Below, in pieces: positions 43,502 to 52,001 of a DNA stretch of 64,000 bases (the stretch's first letter is position 1; every line of letters begins with the position of its first letter). The DNA is taken from positions 1 to 64,000 of the forward strand of contig UQLX01000012.1 of assembly GCA_900541985.1 (NCBI GenBank), read 5' to 3'. This DNA is from an uncultured Blautia sp. (GTDB taxonomy: Bacteria > Bacillota > Clostridia > Lachnospirales > Lachnospiraceae). The notes beneath the pieces were generated by a model. It was not told the origin of the DNA, searched no databases, and worked only from the letters and a program-made list of their open reading frames with translations. The translations under genes and the position numbers were made by a program.

Positions 43502-43530
43502 ATTTTAGCAGAGTTCGCGCAGCCAGACAA
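43502..43530 (-). promoter_or_regulatory. Candidate promoter for luxS
   Basis: On the reverse strand TTGTCT (43530-43525), 17 bases, TAAAAT (43507-43502). Confidence 0.6.
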
Positions 43531-43554
43531 GCCGTTCCTTTGCACAGTAATTCA

Positions 43555-43583
43555 TTGACTTTATTTCTATAGAATGATAAACT
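43555..43583 (+). promoter_or_regulatory. Candidate promoter for trpS
   Basis: TTGACT at 43555-43560, 17 bases, TAAACT at 43578-43583 with an extended TGA. The leader is too short (about 35 bases) for a T-box. Confidence 0.6.
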
Positions 43584-43625
43584 GGTATACAGCTTAGAAA
43601 TGCATCAACAAGAGAGGTAAATATC

Positions 43626-44630
43626 ATGATAGACGGAAAAAAAGTTTTATTCAGCGGTATGCAGGCAACAGGAAACCTTACACTGGGAAATTATCTGGGT
43701 GCTCTGAAAAACTGGCTGACTTTAAGTGATGAATATGAGTGCTTTTACAGTGTGGTGGATCTTCATTCCATTACCGTACGTCAGAATCCGGCAGAGCTTC
43801 GCAAAAGAGCCCGTAATCTTCTGACTCTTTACATTGCGGCAGGTCTTGACCCTAAGAAAAACTGTATTTATTATCAGTCCCATGTTTCCGGACATGCAGA
43901 ACTGTCCTGGATCTTAAGCTGCTTTACCTATATGGGAGAGCTGAACCGTATGACGCAGTTTAAAGATAAGGCTGCCAAGCATGCAGATAATATCAATGGC
44001 GGACTTTTTACTTATCCGGTTCTGATGGCAGCGGATATCCTTCTGTATCAGGCAGATGTGGTTCCGGTAGGAATCGACCAGATGCAGCATCTGGAGCTTA
44101 CCAGAAACTTGGCGGAGCGTTTTAACAATATTTACGGAGATGTATTTACAGTTCCGGAAGCATATGTAGGCAAGGTAGGAGCGAAGATCATGAGTCTTCA
44201 GGATCCTTCCAGAAAAATGTCCAAATCGGATGAGAATCCAAACGGAAGTATTTATCTTATGGATGATCCGGATACGGTCATGCGTAAATTTAAACGCGCA
44301 GTGACAGATTCCGAAGGCTGTATCGCTTATCGCGAGGAACAGCCGGGAGTTAAGAATCTTATCGATATTTACTGTGCATGTACCGGAAAGACACCGGATG
44401 AAGCAGTGAAGGAATTTGACGGAAAAGGCTATGGTGAATTGAAGCCGGCAGTGGCAGAGGCTGTGATCTCTGTACTGAAGCCGCTTCAGGACGAGTTTGC
44501 GAGACTTTCCGGGGATAAGGCATATATTGACTCTGTGATCAAAGAGAATGCAGAAAAGGCAAATTATTATGCCGCAAAGACATTGCGCAAGGTACAGAGA
44601 AAGGTTGGTTTCCCGGACAGAATCCGATAA
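43626..44630 (+). CDS. trpS: Tryptophanyl-tRNA synthetase
   Basis: A 334-residue class I synthetase that charges tRNA-Trp. The HIGH-equivalent is in ATGNLTLGNYLGAL near residue 15-28 and the KMSKS loop is RKMSKSDENP near 197. VGIDQMQHLELTRNLAERF near 147 is typical of TrpRS. Length fits. It is followed closely by a cyclophilin lipoprotein gene with no terminator between. Confidence 0.97.
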   Translation: MIDGKKVLFSGMQATGNLTLGNYLGALKNWLTLSDEYECFYSVVDLHSITVRQNPAELRKRARNLLTLYIAAGLDPKKNCIYYQSHVSGHAELSWILSCFTYMGELNRMTQFKDKAAKHADNINGGLFTYPVLMAADILLYQADVVPVGIDQMQHLELTRNLAERFNNIYGDVFTVPEAYVGKVGAKIMSLQDPSRKMSKSDENPNGSIYLMDDPDTVMRKFKRAVTDSEGCIAYREEQPGVKNLIDIYCACTGKTPDEAVKEFDGKGYGELKPAVAEAVISVLKPLQDEFARLSGDKAYIDSVIKENAEKANYYAAKTLRKVQRKVGFPDRIR

Positions 44631-44732
44631 CCATAAAAGAGGAAAGAGAAAAACTCCGGCAGACAAAACAGAAAAGGCGGACCCCAAAAAGACAGGATGG
44701 TTCGCGCAACAACAGGATCAGGAGGAATCGAA

Positions 44733-45488
44733 ATGAAGCATAAGACTTTGGCAATACTTTGTGCAGCAGTGCTTTCCGCAGGAATGCTGACGGGCTGTGG
44801 AACAAAAGAGGCAGCAGAGGAAACAAAAACACAGGAAACTGCAGAGAAATCAGATGAAAAAGCTGCAACTGTCAGTGATGAAGAAGCGGAAAAGGCAGGA
44901 TTCAGTGATGGTGAAGAAGCATCTTCCCAGGAGGAAAGCAGCTCTGATAAAGAAGACAGGGAAACAGTGCTGGATACCAGCAGTGAACTGACCGGAATCC
45001 ATCATGCCCGGATCAGTGTTAAGGATTATGGAGAAATCCAGGTGGAGTTAGATGCAGATACGGCTCCGATCACAGTTACCAACTTTGTGAAGCTGGCTCA
45101 GGATGGATTTTATGACGGACTGACGTTCCATCGTATCATGGACGGCTTTATGGTACAGGGCGGAGATCCGCTTGGAAATGGTACAGGCGGATCTGATGAA
45201 GAGATTAAGGGAGAGTTTTCCAATAACGGCGTGGAAAATGACATTTCTCATACAAGAGGAGTGATCTCCATGGCAAGGGCTATGGATCCGGACAGTGCAA
45301 GTTCTCAGTTCTTTATCGTTCACGAGGACAGTACTTTCCTGGATGGGGATTATGCAGGCTTCGGCCATGTAACAGAAGGTATGGATGTGGTAGACAAAAT
45401 CTGTGAAGATGCTCAGCCGATAGACGATAATGGTACAATTGTGCCAGAAGAACAGCCGGTGATCGAATCCATTACGATCGTAGACTGA
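44733..45488 (+). CDS. Cyclophilin-type peptidyl-prolyl isomerase lipoprotein
   Basis: A 251-residue exported prolyl isomerase. The start ATG 44733 follows AGGAGG; an upstream frame extension lacks a signal. The signal peptide ends in a lipobox (MLTGC, Cys ~21). A charged linker rich in Glu, Lys and Ser (residues ~25-85) leads to the cyclophilin domain, with FHRIMDGFMVQGGDPLGNG near 142-160, SMARAMDPDSASSQFFI near 186 and YAGFGHVTEGMDVVD near 215. It probably folds exported proteins at the membrane outer face. A terminator follows. Confidence 0.92.
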   Translation: MKHKTLAILCAAVLSAGMLTGCGTKEAAEETKTQETAEKSDEKAATVSDEEAEKAGFSDGEEASSQEESSSDKEDRETVLDTSSELTGIHHARISVKDYGEIQVELDADTAPITVTNFVKLAQDGFYDGLTFHRIMDGFMVQGGDPLGNGTGGSDEEIKGEFSNNGVENDISHTRGVISMARAMDPDSASSQFFIVHEDSTFLDGDYAGFGHVTEGMDVVDKICEDAQPIDDNGTIVPEEQPVIESITIVD

Positions 45489-45507
45489 TGTGAAGAAAAA
45501 GAAGATA

Positions 45508-45547
45508 AAAAATCCTCTGCCTGGAATACCGGGCAGGGGATTTTTTT
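45508..45547. terminator. Bidirectional terminator between cyclophilin and methyltransferase genes
   Basis: An 11-bp stem (45511-45521 with 45532-45542) flanked by A-run and T-run serves both converging genes. Confidence 0.85.
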
Positions 45548-45576
45548 GTAAAATTTCTGTTCAGATGGAATCTATA

Positions 45577-46140
45577 CTACAGACGGATGATCAGTACCGG
45601 GATCGGAGGGTGATTGGGACGGTTGAAGTAATCGCTCCGGATCACCAGATATTTTCCGGGATCCAGAGTTTTCAGCCAGTTTAATACCAGATCTCTTTCC
45701 TGAAAGCCGGAGTCTCCTCCGCTGTAGATACAAAGAGAAACAATACCGCCTTTTTGTAAGAGGGAAAGACTCTGTTCCAGAGCTTCGATACTGGTTTCTC
45801 CCTTTGTTGCCAGAGCATGATCGCCGCCGGGAAGATAACCAAGATTAAATACGATGCAGCTGACAGATTCCGGGGCGGCATAGCGGCTTATGTTTACATG
45901 AGAGTCCAGAAACAGAGAGCAGTTATCCGGTGCTGCGGCTTCCGTCAGCCGTTTTCTGGTTTGGATGAGAGCCTGCTTTTGGATATCAAAAGCCAGTACC
46001 CGGCCTTTTTCTCCGCAGAGAGTGCTCAAAAGCAGGGTGTCGTTTCCGTTTCCCATGGTGGCATCAATACAGAAATCCCCCGGTTTTACCTGCTCTTTGA
46101 TAAAACGGGAGCACCATTGTGTGATCTGACAGGAATCCAT
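45577..46140 (-). CDS. MnmM/YtqB-type SAM-dependent tRNA methyltransferase
   Basis: A 187-residue class I methyltransferase. It matches the YtqB family, for which Bacillus and Staphylococcus members (MnmM) methylate 5-aminomethyl-2-thiouridine at tRNA position 34. The SAM site is IDATMGNGNDTLLL near residue 25-38, with VLAFDIQ near 50 and the family motif FNLGYLPGGDH near 99. The C-terminus has RPNHPPIPVLI. GGAGG precedes the start. Substrate is inferred from the family. Confidence 0.88.
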   Translation of the reverse strand: MDSCQITQWCSRFIKEQVKPGDFCIDATMGNGNDTLLLSTLCGEKGRVLAFDIQKQALIQTRKRLTEAAAPDNCSLFLDSHVNISRYAAPESVSCIVFNLGYLPGGDHALATKGETSIEALEQSLSLLQKGGIVSLCIYSGGDSGFQERDLVLNWLKTLDPGKYLVIRSDYFNRPNHPPIPVLIIRL

Positions 46141-46164
46141 GATCGAGACCTCCTTTCGCTGAAT

Positions 46165-46705
46165 TTATCCAAGATAGCTCTTTAACAGGTCGAAGGTATT
46201 TTTTACCCCTTTTTTGTGGCTCCTTTCGTATCCATGGGAGGCATAAACACCGGGGCCCACTTCTTCAAAAACAGTGATATGCTGATAAATCCGGAAGGAG
46301 TGATGACTGTCCTCGGATCAAAGCATACGCTTGGTATCGTTGTATTCTCCGTTTACATGGATAGAAGCATTGCATAACTGGAAGGTTCCGGTGTAGGCTT
46401 TTCCCTCTCTGGTGATGATCCGGCAGTTTTCCGTTTCGGCATTATTAGGATTCATGCCTCCTAACGGAGTCAGCTTCAGCGTTCCCTGATCGGTGATGGA
46501 GGAAACCATGGCGCCCAGTGTGTCCACATGATCCTTCTGAGATCTGTACCAGTATGCCGCCTTTTGCAGTACGTTGAGGCTGATACCCCATTTCACTGTA
46601 AGCTTCCAGAAGCCAGTCGGTTACATTTCTGGTGTAGCCGGAGGGACTGTCAATGGACAGAAGCTTTTGGGCCTGTTCCAGGATATATTCGGGACAGTCT
46701 TTCAT
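46165..46705 (-). pseudogene. Decayed M42-family glutamyl aminopeptidase
   Basis: Three pieces of an M42 (FrvX/PepA-like) metallopeptidase in order on the reverse strand. First the N-terminus from 46705 (LLSIDSPSGYTRNV, then MGYQPQRTAKGGIL). After a frameshift near 46590 comes HVDTLGAMVSSI with TPLGGMNPNNAE and SIHVNGEYNDTKRM. Finally, after an in-frame TGA near 46320, a short C-terminal piece with VFEEVGPGVYASHGYERSH ends at 46165. The catalytic centre in the middle (~160 residues) is gone. Active M42 enzymes are ~350 residues, so this is a remnant and not a functional peptidase. Confidence 0.85.
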
Positions 46706-46782
46706 GTTGTCGCTCCTTTTTGAAATGATAATCTGTCATTATTATAAGAAAAAACCGCTTTCAGGTCAATTGTAAAAAACTC

Positions 46783-46811
46783 TTGTCTTTTACCGTGCAA
46801 AAGTATATAAT
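46783..46811 (+). promoter_or_regulatory. Promoter of the thiamine operon
   Basis: TTGTCT at 46783-46788, 17 bases, perfect TATAAT at 46806-46811, just ahead of the TPP riboswitch. Confidence 0.7.
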
Positions 46812-46831
46812 AAAAAACGAAAATTAAATGA

Positions 46832-46923
46832 AGCAGACGGGAGCTTGTATGACAGGCTGAGAGGAAGGTATGACCTTCGACCGATAACCTGATTTGGATA
46901 ATGCCAACGTAGGGATGCCTGAG
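46832..46923 (+). promoter_or_regulatory. TPP riboswitch
   Basis: A THI element with the conserved GGCTGAGAG at 46855-46863 and the pyrophosphate-side core CCTGATTTGGATAATGCC at 46888-46905 followed by AACGTAGGGA. A terminator follows, so thiamine pyrophosphate should switch off transcription of the thi genes. Confidence 0.97.
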
Positions 46924-46938
46924 CATAAGTGTATGTAT

Positions 46939-46976
46939 AACGGGAAATTACCGAAAATGGTAGTTCCCGTTTTTTT
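46939..46976 (+). terminator. Terminator of the TPP riboswitch
   Basis: Stem AACGGGAA/TTCCCGTT continuing into ATTACC/GGTAGT, then a T-run to 46976: the expression platform of the riboswitch. Confidence 0.9.
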
Positions 46977-47028
46977 GTTTTCAAAAAAGGCAGGACAGTC
47001 AGGGCTCATCAGGAAAAGAGGTGAAATT

Positions 47029-47223
47029 TTGGTAAAGATCAACGGAGAAGAACAGGCTGTGGCAGGACAGACTGTAGCAGAATATTTAGAGAAGGCAGGA
47101 TACTGCAGAACCCGGGTGGCAGTGGAGAGAAACGGAGAGATCATCCCGAAGGCGGAATATGATTATACGGTTCTGAACGAGGGGGATGCAGTAGAAGTAG
47201 TCAGTTTTGTGGGAGGAGGCTGA
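47029..47223 (+). CDS. thiS: Thiamine sulfur-carrier protein ThiS
   Basis: A 64-residue ubiquitin-like carrier that holds the thiazole sulfur as a C-terminal thiocarboxylate. I start it at TTG 47029, five bases after AGAGGTG; a longer frame extends into the riboswitch and cannot be coding. The sequence begins VKINGEEQAVAGQTVAEYL and ends VVSFVGGG with the required Gly-Gly, plus one extra Gly. First gene of the operon, followed at once by thiF. Confidence 0.92.
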   Translation: MVKINGEEQAVAGQTVAEYLEKAGYCRTRVAVERNGEIIPKAEYDYTVLNEGDAVEVVSFVGGG

Positions 47224-47224
47224 A

Positions 47225-47860
47225 ATGATACCGACAGAAGAAGCCATGTACAGAGCGCTTGAAGAGCGCCATGGAAAAGAACTGCAGAAACGCTTCGCTT
47301 CGGCTTCGGTGGCGGTCTGTGGTCTGGGCGGTCTTGGATCCCATATTGCCTTTGCCCTTGCCCGCGCAGGGATCGGCAGACTGATCCTGATAGATTTTGA
47401 CAAAGTAGAGATCACGAATCTGAACCGGCAGCAGTATAAGGCAGACCAGATCGGGTTGGATAAGACAGAGGCGTTAAAGAGAAACCTGAAAGAGATCGCT
47501 CCCTATGTACAGACAGAAACTTTCTGTGAGAAGCTGACAGAAAAAAACATTCCAGAGCTTTTGAAAGAAGCTGATATTGTCTGTGAAGCTTTTGACGATC
47601 CGGAAAGTAAGGCTCTGCTGACAGATACGGTGCTCAGTCTTATGAAAGAAAAATATCTGGTGGCAGCTTCCGGAATGGCCGGTCTTGAAAGCGGCAATAT
47701 CATCTGTACCCGAAAGATTACGGACCATTTTTATCTTTGTGGAGACGGTGTCAGTGAGGTGACAGACGGAATGGGTCTGGTTTCTGCCAGAGTGATGCTT
47801 TGTGCGGCCCATCAGGCACATATGGTCCTGCGGATCCTGGCTGGAAGATATGATGCGTAA
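47225..47860 (+). CDS. thiF: ThiS adenylyltransferase ThiF
   Basis: A 211-residue E1-like enzyme that adenylates ThiS so that sulfur can be added. Start at ATG 47225 after GGAGGAGG; earlier frame positions overlap thiS. The nucleotide-binding VAVCGLGGLGSHIAFALARAG lies near residue 31-51 and the DFDKVEITNLNRQQY motif near 58-72. This short clostridial form (ThiF family 2) lacks the zinc tail of the E. coli protein. Its position between thiS and thiG supports the role. Confidence 0.93.
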   Translation: MIPTEEAMYRALEERHGKELQKRFASASVAVCGLGGLGSHIAFALARAGIGRLILIDFDKVEITNLNRQQYKADQIGLDKTEALKRNLKEIAPYVQTETFCEKLTEKNIPELLKEADIVCEAFDDPESKALLTDTVLSLMKEKYLVAASGMAGLESGNIICTRKITDHFYLCGDGVSEVTDGMGLVSARVMLCAAHQAHMVLRILAGRYDA

Positions 47861-47913
47861 GAGGCGAAATCCGACACAAATGTACAAAATATGCAGGAAA
47901 AGGAGAAAACATT

Positions 47914-48684
47914 ATGAATGAAGATAAACTGATCATCGGAGGACATGAGTTCCATTCCCGGTTTATCCTGGGATCGGGAAAATACTCCCTGAAGCTGATT
48001 GAAGCAGCTGTCAGGGATGCGGGGGCAGAGATCATTACTCTGGCAGTCCGTCGTGCAAATACAAAGGAGCAGGAGAACATTCTGGATTATATTCCGGAAG
48101 GCGTCACGCTCCTTCCGAATACCAGCGGAGCAAGAACGGCAGAGGAGGCAGTCCGTATCGCCTGTCTTGCAAGAGAACTGGGCTGTGGAAATTTTGTAAA
48201 GATCGAGATTATGAGAGACTCCAAATATCTGCTTCCGGACAATCAGGAGACGATCCGTGCCACAGAGATGCTTGCGGAGAAAGGATTTGTGGTGCTTCCA
48301 TATATGTATCCGGATCTGTATGCAGCACGCGATCTGGTGAATGCAGGAGCGGCGGCAGTTATGCCTCTGGCAGCTCCCATCGGATCCAATAAAGGCCTTG
48401 CGACCAGAGATTTCATCCAGATCCTGGTAGATGAGATCGACCTTCCTGTTATTGTAGATGCAGGGATCGGAAAGCCCTCCCAGGCCTGTGAGGCAATGGA
48501 AATGGGGACAGCAGCTATTATGGCAAATACGGCACTTGCCACAGCCGGAGATCTGCCGCTGATGGCAGCTGCATTTCGTCAGGCGATCGAAGCAGGACGG
48601 AAGGCATACCTTTCCGGACTTGGAAGAGTACTTACCAGAGGTGGTTCCGCTTCCGACCCACTGACAGGATTTCTCAGAGATTAA
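47914..48684 (+). CDS. thiG: Thiazole synthase ThiG
   Basis: A 256-residue TIM-barrel enzyme that builds the thiazole phosphate from deoxyxylulose phosphate, ThiS thiocarboxylate and dehydroglycine. Motifs are FILGSGKYS near residue 17, with the Schiff-base lysine in NFVKIEIMRD near 95, PLAAPIGSNKGL near 148, and IVDAGIGKPSQA near 180. Length is normal. It lies between thiF and thiH. Confidence 0.96.
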   Translation: MNEDKLIIGGHEFHSRFILGSGKYSLKLIEAAVRDAGAEIITLAVRRANTKEQENILDYIPEGVTLLPNTSGARTAEEAVRIACLARELGCGNFVKIEIMRDSKYLLPDNQETIRATEMLAEKGFVVLPYMYPDLYAARDLVNAGAAAVMPLAAPIGSNKGLATRDFIQILVDEIDLPVIVDAGIGKPSQACEAMEMGTAAIMANTALATAGDLPLMAAAFRQAIEAGRKAYLSGLGRVLTRGGSASDPLTGFLRD

Positions 48685-48695
48685 GGGGTGGAAGT

Positions 48696-49949
48696 ATGGA
48701 AAATCAGTTTTTTATAGATTCTGAATTTCTTTCAGAAAAAGCGTTGGAAAAAAAGCACCGTCTGGAAACAGATCCTTCTTTTCGGAAAAATCATATGGAA
48801 TATCTTCCGGGCATGGAAAAAATCCGGTCAGACGTATGTGAGAATGTCATAAATCAGATGGAGGAGTACGATTACACCCGATATACTGCTGCGGATGTAA
48901 AAGCGGCTCTGGAGCATGAAAGCTGTTCTGTGGAAGATTTCAAGGCTCTGCTTTCTCCTGCGGCAGAACCATTTCTTGAAAAAATGGCACAGAAGGCAAG
49001 CCGTGTGACCAGCAGACATTTTGGAAATACGGTATATTTTTTTACTCCTTTATATATTGCAAACTATTGTGAAAATTACTGCGTTTACTGTGGCTTCAAC
49101 TGTTACAACCATATCAACCGGATGAAGCTGTCCATGGAACAGATTGAAAAAGAAATGAAGGTGATCGCAGACAGCGGAATGGAAGAGATCCTGATCCTGA
49201 CCGGGGAGAGCCGCAGCCAGAGCGATGTAAAGTATATTGGCGAGGCATGTGCTCTGGCACGGAAATACTTCCGTATGGTAGGTCTGGAGATCTATCCGGT
49301 AAACACAGAGGAATATGCATATCTTCATCAGTGCGGTGCAGATTATGTAACTGTTTTTCAGGAGACGTATGATGCAGATAAGTATGAGACTCTTCACCTT
49401 ATGGGACACAAAAGAGTGTGGCCCTATCGGTTTGACGCACAGGAGAGGGCGCTTCGTGGAGGCATGAGAGGAGTGGCGTTTTCGGCTCTTCTGGGTCTTT
49501 CGGATTTTCGGAAGGATGCACTGGCAACCGGACTTCATGCCTGTTTTCTTCAGAGAAAGTATCCTCATGCAGAAATTTCCCTTTCCTGTCCGAGACTTCG
49601 TCCGATCATCAACAACGACAAGATCAATCCTCTGGATGTTCATGAAAAACAGCTTTGCCAGATCATATGCGCCTATCGTATTTTTCTGCCGTTTGCAGGG
49701 ATCACCGTATCCTCAAGAGAAAGTGCACAGTTTCGCAACGGCATTGTAAAAATTGCAGCCACAAAGGTGTCGGCAGGCGTTTCTACCGGCATCGGGGATC
49801 ATGAAAAGAAGTACAGTGGAAAAGATTCTCAGGAGATATCCGGAGACGAACAGTTTGAGATTGATGACGGCAGAAGTCTGGATGATATGTATCAGGACAT
49901 TGAAGAGGAAGGACTTCAGCCGGTGCTGAACGATTATGTTTATGTATAA
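48696..49949 (+). CDS. thiH: 2-Iminoacetate synthase ThiH (radical SAM)
   Basis: A 417-residue radical SAM tyrosine lyase that gives dehydroglycine for ThiG, the anaerobic alternative to glycine oxidase. The cluster motif is NYCENYCVYCGFNC near residue 124-137. The partner gene thiG and the C-terminal VSAGVSTGIGDHE segment separate it from HydG, which is in the same window and shares ancestry. It overlaps the next gene by 8-14 bases. Confidence 0.95.
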   Translation: MENQFFIDSEFLSEKALEKKHRLETDPSFRKNHMEYLPGMEKIRSDVCENVINQMEEYDYTRYTAADVKAALEHESCSVEDFKALLSPAAEPFLEKMAQKASRVTSRHFGNTVYFFTPLYIANYCENYCVYCGFNCYNHINRMKLSMEQIEKEMKVIADSGMEEILILTGESRSQSDVKYIGEACALARKYFRMVGLEIYPVNTEEYAYLHQCGADYVTVFQETYDADKYETLHLMGHKRVWPYRFDAQERALRGGMRGVAFSALLGLSDFRKDALATGLHACFLQRKYPHAEISLSCPRLRPIINNDKINPLDVHEKQLCQIICAYRIFLPFAGITVSSRESAQFRNGIVKIAATKVSAGVSTGIGDHEKKYSGKDSQEISGDEQFEIDDGRSLDDMYQDIEEEGLQPVLNDYVYV

Positions 49950-50547
49950 GAAAGAAATACCGATCCTTTCTGTGACAAACAGAAAGCTGTGCAGAGAAGA
50001 CTTCCTCAGCCGGATCGAACGGATCGCAGCAGCAAATCCTGCAGGGATCATTCTCAGAGAAAAGGATCTCTCGGAGGAGGAATACAGAAGTCTTGCAGAA
50101 CAGGTGTTAAACATCTGCCGGAAACAGGGAACTCTGTGTATCCTTCACAGCTTTTATGAAACGGCTCTGGAGCTGGAATGTGACAGCGTTCATCTTCCTC
50201 TTCCTGTTCTTATGGGAATGGAACCGGGGAAGCGAAAAAAGTTCCGAATTCTGGGAGCTTCCTGTCATTCGGCAGAGGATGCCGTTCTTGCAGAAAAAAT
50301 GGGATGCTGCTACCTCACGGCCGGACATGTTTTTGAGACTGACTGTAAAAAAGGACTGCCTGGAAGAGGCATGGATTTTCTGGAACAGGTATGCCGGAGT
50401 GTTTCGGTTCCGGTTTATGCCATAGGAGGGATCACAGCGGCTCATATGGGCAGGATACGGCAGGCGGGAGCGGCAGGCGCCTGTGTGATGAGCGGGCTGA
50501 TGACCTGCGGGGATCCAAAAGAATATCTGGAAGGATTTAAGGAGTGA
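49936..50547 (+). CDS. tenI: TenI-like thiazole tautomerase
   Basis: A 203-residue ThiE-like barrel. In Bacillus TenI speeds the aromatisation of the thiazole product of ThiG and has no thiamine-phosphate synthase activity. Here the ThiE pyrimidine-site residues are changed (LHSFYETALELECDSVHLPLP instead of the usual INDN segment). The TenI-specific GHVFETDCKKGLPGRG near residue 131-146 is present, as is VYAIGGITAAHMG near 158. Two in-frame ATGs (49936 and 49942) both overlap thiH. The true ThiE follows, supporting the TenI reading. A second thiamine-phosphate synthase is the alternative. Confidence 0.85.
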   Translation: MFMYKKEIPILSVTNRKLCREDFLSRIERIAAANPAGIILREKDLSEEEYRSLAEQVLNICRKQGTLCILHSFYETALELECDSVHLPLPVLMGMEPGKRKKFRILGASCHSAEDAVLAEKMGCCYLTAGHVFETDCKKGLPGRGMDFLEQVCRSVSVPVYAIGGITAAHMGRIRQAGAAGACVMSGLMTCGDPKEYLEGFKE

Positions 50548-50551
50548 ACAG

Positions 50552-51193
50552 ATGAAATTCAGCAGAGAAATGCTGCTGCTTTATGCAGTGACAGACAGAA
50601 AATGGACAGGAGAGAAAACCTTATACCGGCAGGTGGAGGAAGCGTTAAAAGGCGGCGCCACGTTGATACAGCTCCGGGAAAAAAACATGCCGCAGGAAGA
50701 ATTTCTGAAAGAAGCCCGGGAAATGGCTGCTCTCTGCCATAGATACGGAACAGCGCTGATCATTAATGACAATGTGGAAGTGGCCTTAAAAAGCGGTGCA
50801 GACGGAGTCCATGTAGGCATGGAGGATCTGCCGGTAAAGGAAATCCGAAAACAGGTACCCGGGGATTTTATTATCGGAGCAACTGCAAAAACAACAGAGC
50901 AGGCACAGAGAGCCGAGAAAGAAGGCGCAGATTATCTTGGGGTGGGAGCTGTGTTTCCGTCTTCTACCAAGAAAAACGCCATTCGCATCACGACGGAGGA
51001 GTTGAAAAAAATATGCAGCTCCGTCAGAATCCCGGCAGTTGCCATAGGAGGAATCACCTCTGAAAATGCAGGAACCCTTGTGGGAGGCGGCATGGCCGGG
51101 ATGGCGCTTGTATCGGCTGTGTTCGGCGCTTCCGATATTGAAAGGGAGACAGCCGGATTAAAGAAAAAAATTCAGGAGGTAGTGAGCTTATGA
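50552..51193 (+). CDS. thiE: Thiamine-phosphate synthase ThiE
   Basis: A 213-residue TIM barrel that joins hydroxymethylpyrimidine diphosphate to the thiazole phosphate. Conserved elements are ATLIQLREKNMP near residue 36, IINDNVEVALKSGADGVHVG near 70, the diphosphate-binding GVGAVFPSSTKKNA near 131, and VAIGGITSENA near 164. AAGGAG precedes the start. It overlaps thiD by four bases. Confidence 0.95.
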   Translation: MKFSREMLLLYAVTDRKWTGEKTLYRQVEEALKGGATLIQLREKNMPQEEFLKEAREMAALCHRYGTALIINDNVEVALKSGADGVHVGMEDLPVKEIRKQVPGDFIIGATAKTTEQAQRAEKEGADYLGVGAVFPSSTKKNAIRITTEELKKICSSVRIPAVAIGGITSENAGTLVGGGMAGMALVSAVFGASDIERETAGLKKKIQEVVSL

Positions 51194-51978
51194 AACGCCC
51201 TACGGTTTTGACCATCGCAGGAAGCGACTCCAGCGGAGGGGCAGGGATCCAGGCAGACATTAAGACCATGATCATGAACGGCGTCTATGCCATGAGTGCA
51301 GTGACCGCTCTGACCGCTCAGAACACTACGGGGGTAAGAGCGATTCTGGAGGTTTCTCCGGAATTTCTGCAGCAGCAGCTGGATGCTGTTTTTGAAGATA
51401 TTTATCCGGATGCCATAAAGATCGGCATGGTTCCTTCCGGACAGCTGATCCGTGTGATTGTGGACAGGCTTCGCCATTACGGGGCAAAAAAAATTGTAGT
51501 GGATCCTGTAATGGTATCCACCAGCGGATCGGTTCTTATGAAAGAAGAAGCCAGAGCGATTCTGGAAGAACAGCTGCTTCCCATGGCAGCAGTGATCACC
51601 CCTAATATTCCTGAAGCAGAGGTGCTTACGGGAAGGAAGATCAGGAACAGAGAGGATATGGAAGCAGCCGCGTTGCATCTGGGAATCCGCGGTATCCGGG
51701 CCGTTCTTTTAAAAGGGGGACACAGTGTCAGTGATGCAGATGACCTTCTTTATGCCAATGGGCGGCTCACCTGGTTTCCGGGGCGGAGGATTCAGAATCC
51801 CAATACGCATGGAACAGGGTGTACCCTGTCCTCTGCAATCGCTTCCGCCCTTGCCAGGGGCATGTCTATGGAAGATGCGGTAAGGAAAGCAAAGGACTAT
51901 ATTTCCGGCGCATTGGAGTCGGATCTGGATCTGGGAAAAGGCAGCGGACCTCTGGATCATGGATATCGGATGATTTAG
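51190..51978 (+). CDS. thiD: Hydroxymethylpyrimidine (phosphate) kinase ThiD
   Basis: A 262-residue ribokinase-like enzyme that phosphorylates HMP-P to HMP-PP. Motifs are TIAGSDSSGGAGIQADIKT at residues 8-26, VVDPVMVSTSG near 104 and the anion hole/base region NTHGTGCTLSSAIASALARG near 205. ATGA overlap with thiE. The order thiE-thiD-thiC completes the pyrimidine side of the pathway. Confidence 0.96.
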   Translation: MKRPTVLTIAGSDSSGGAGIQADIKTMIMNGVYAMSAVTALTAQNTTGVRAILEVSPEFLQQQLDAVFEDIYPDAIKIGMVPSGQLIRVIVDRLRHYGAKKIVVDPVMVSTSGSVLMKEEARAILEEQLLPMAAVITPNIPEAEVLTGRKIRNREDMEAAALHLGIRGIRAVLLKGGHSVSDADDLLYANGRLTWFPGRRIQNPNTHGTGCTLSSAIASALARGMSMEDAVRKAKDYISGALESDLDLGKGSGPLDHGYRMI

Positions 51979-52001
51979 CAAACAGACGAAAGGAAAAACA
52001 T

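Noticed and set aside
43484..43625. T-box leader before trpS
   Set aside because: The predicted leader is only about 35 bases and has no T-box sequence or specifier hairpin.
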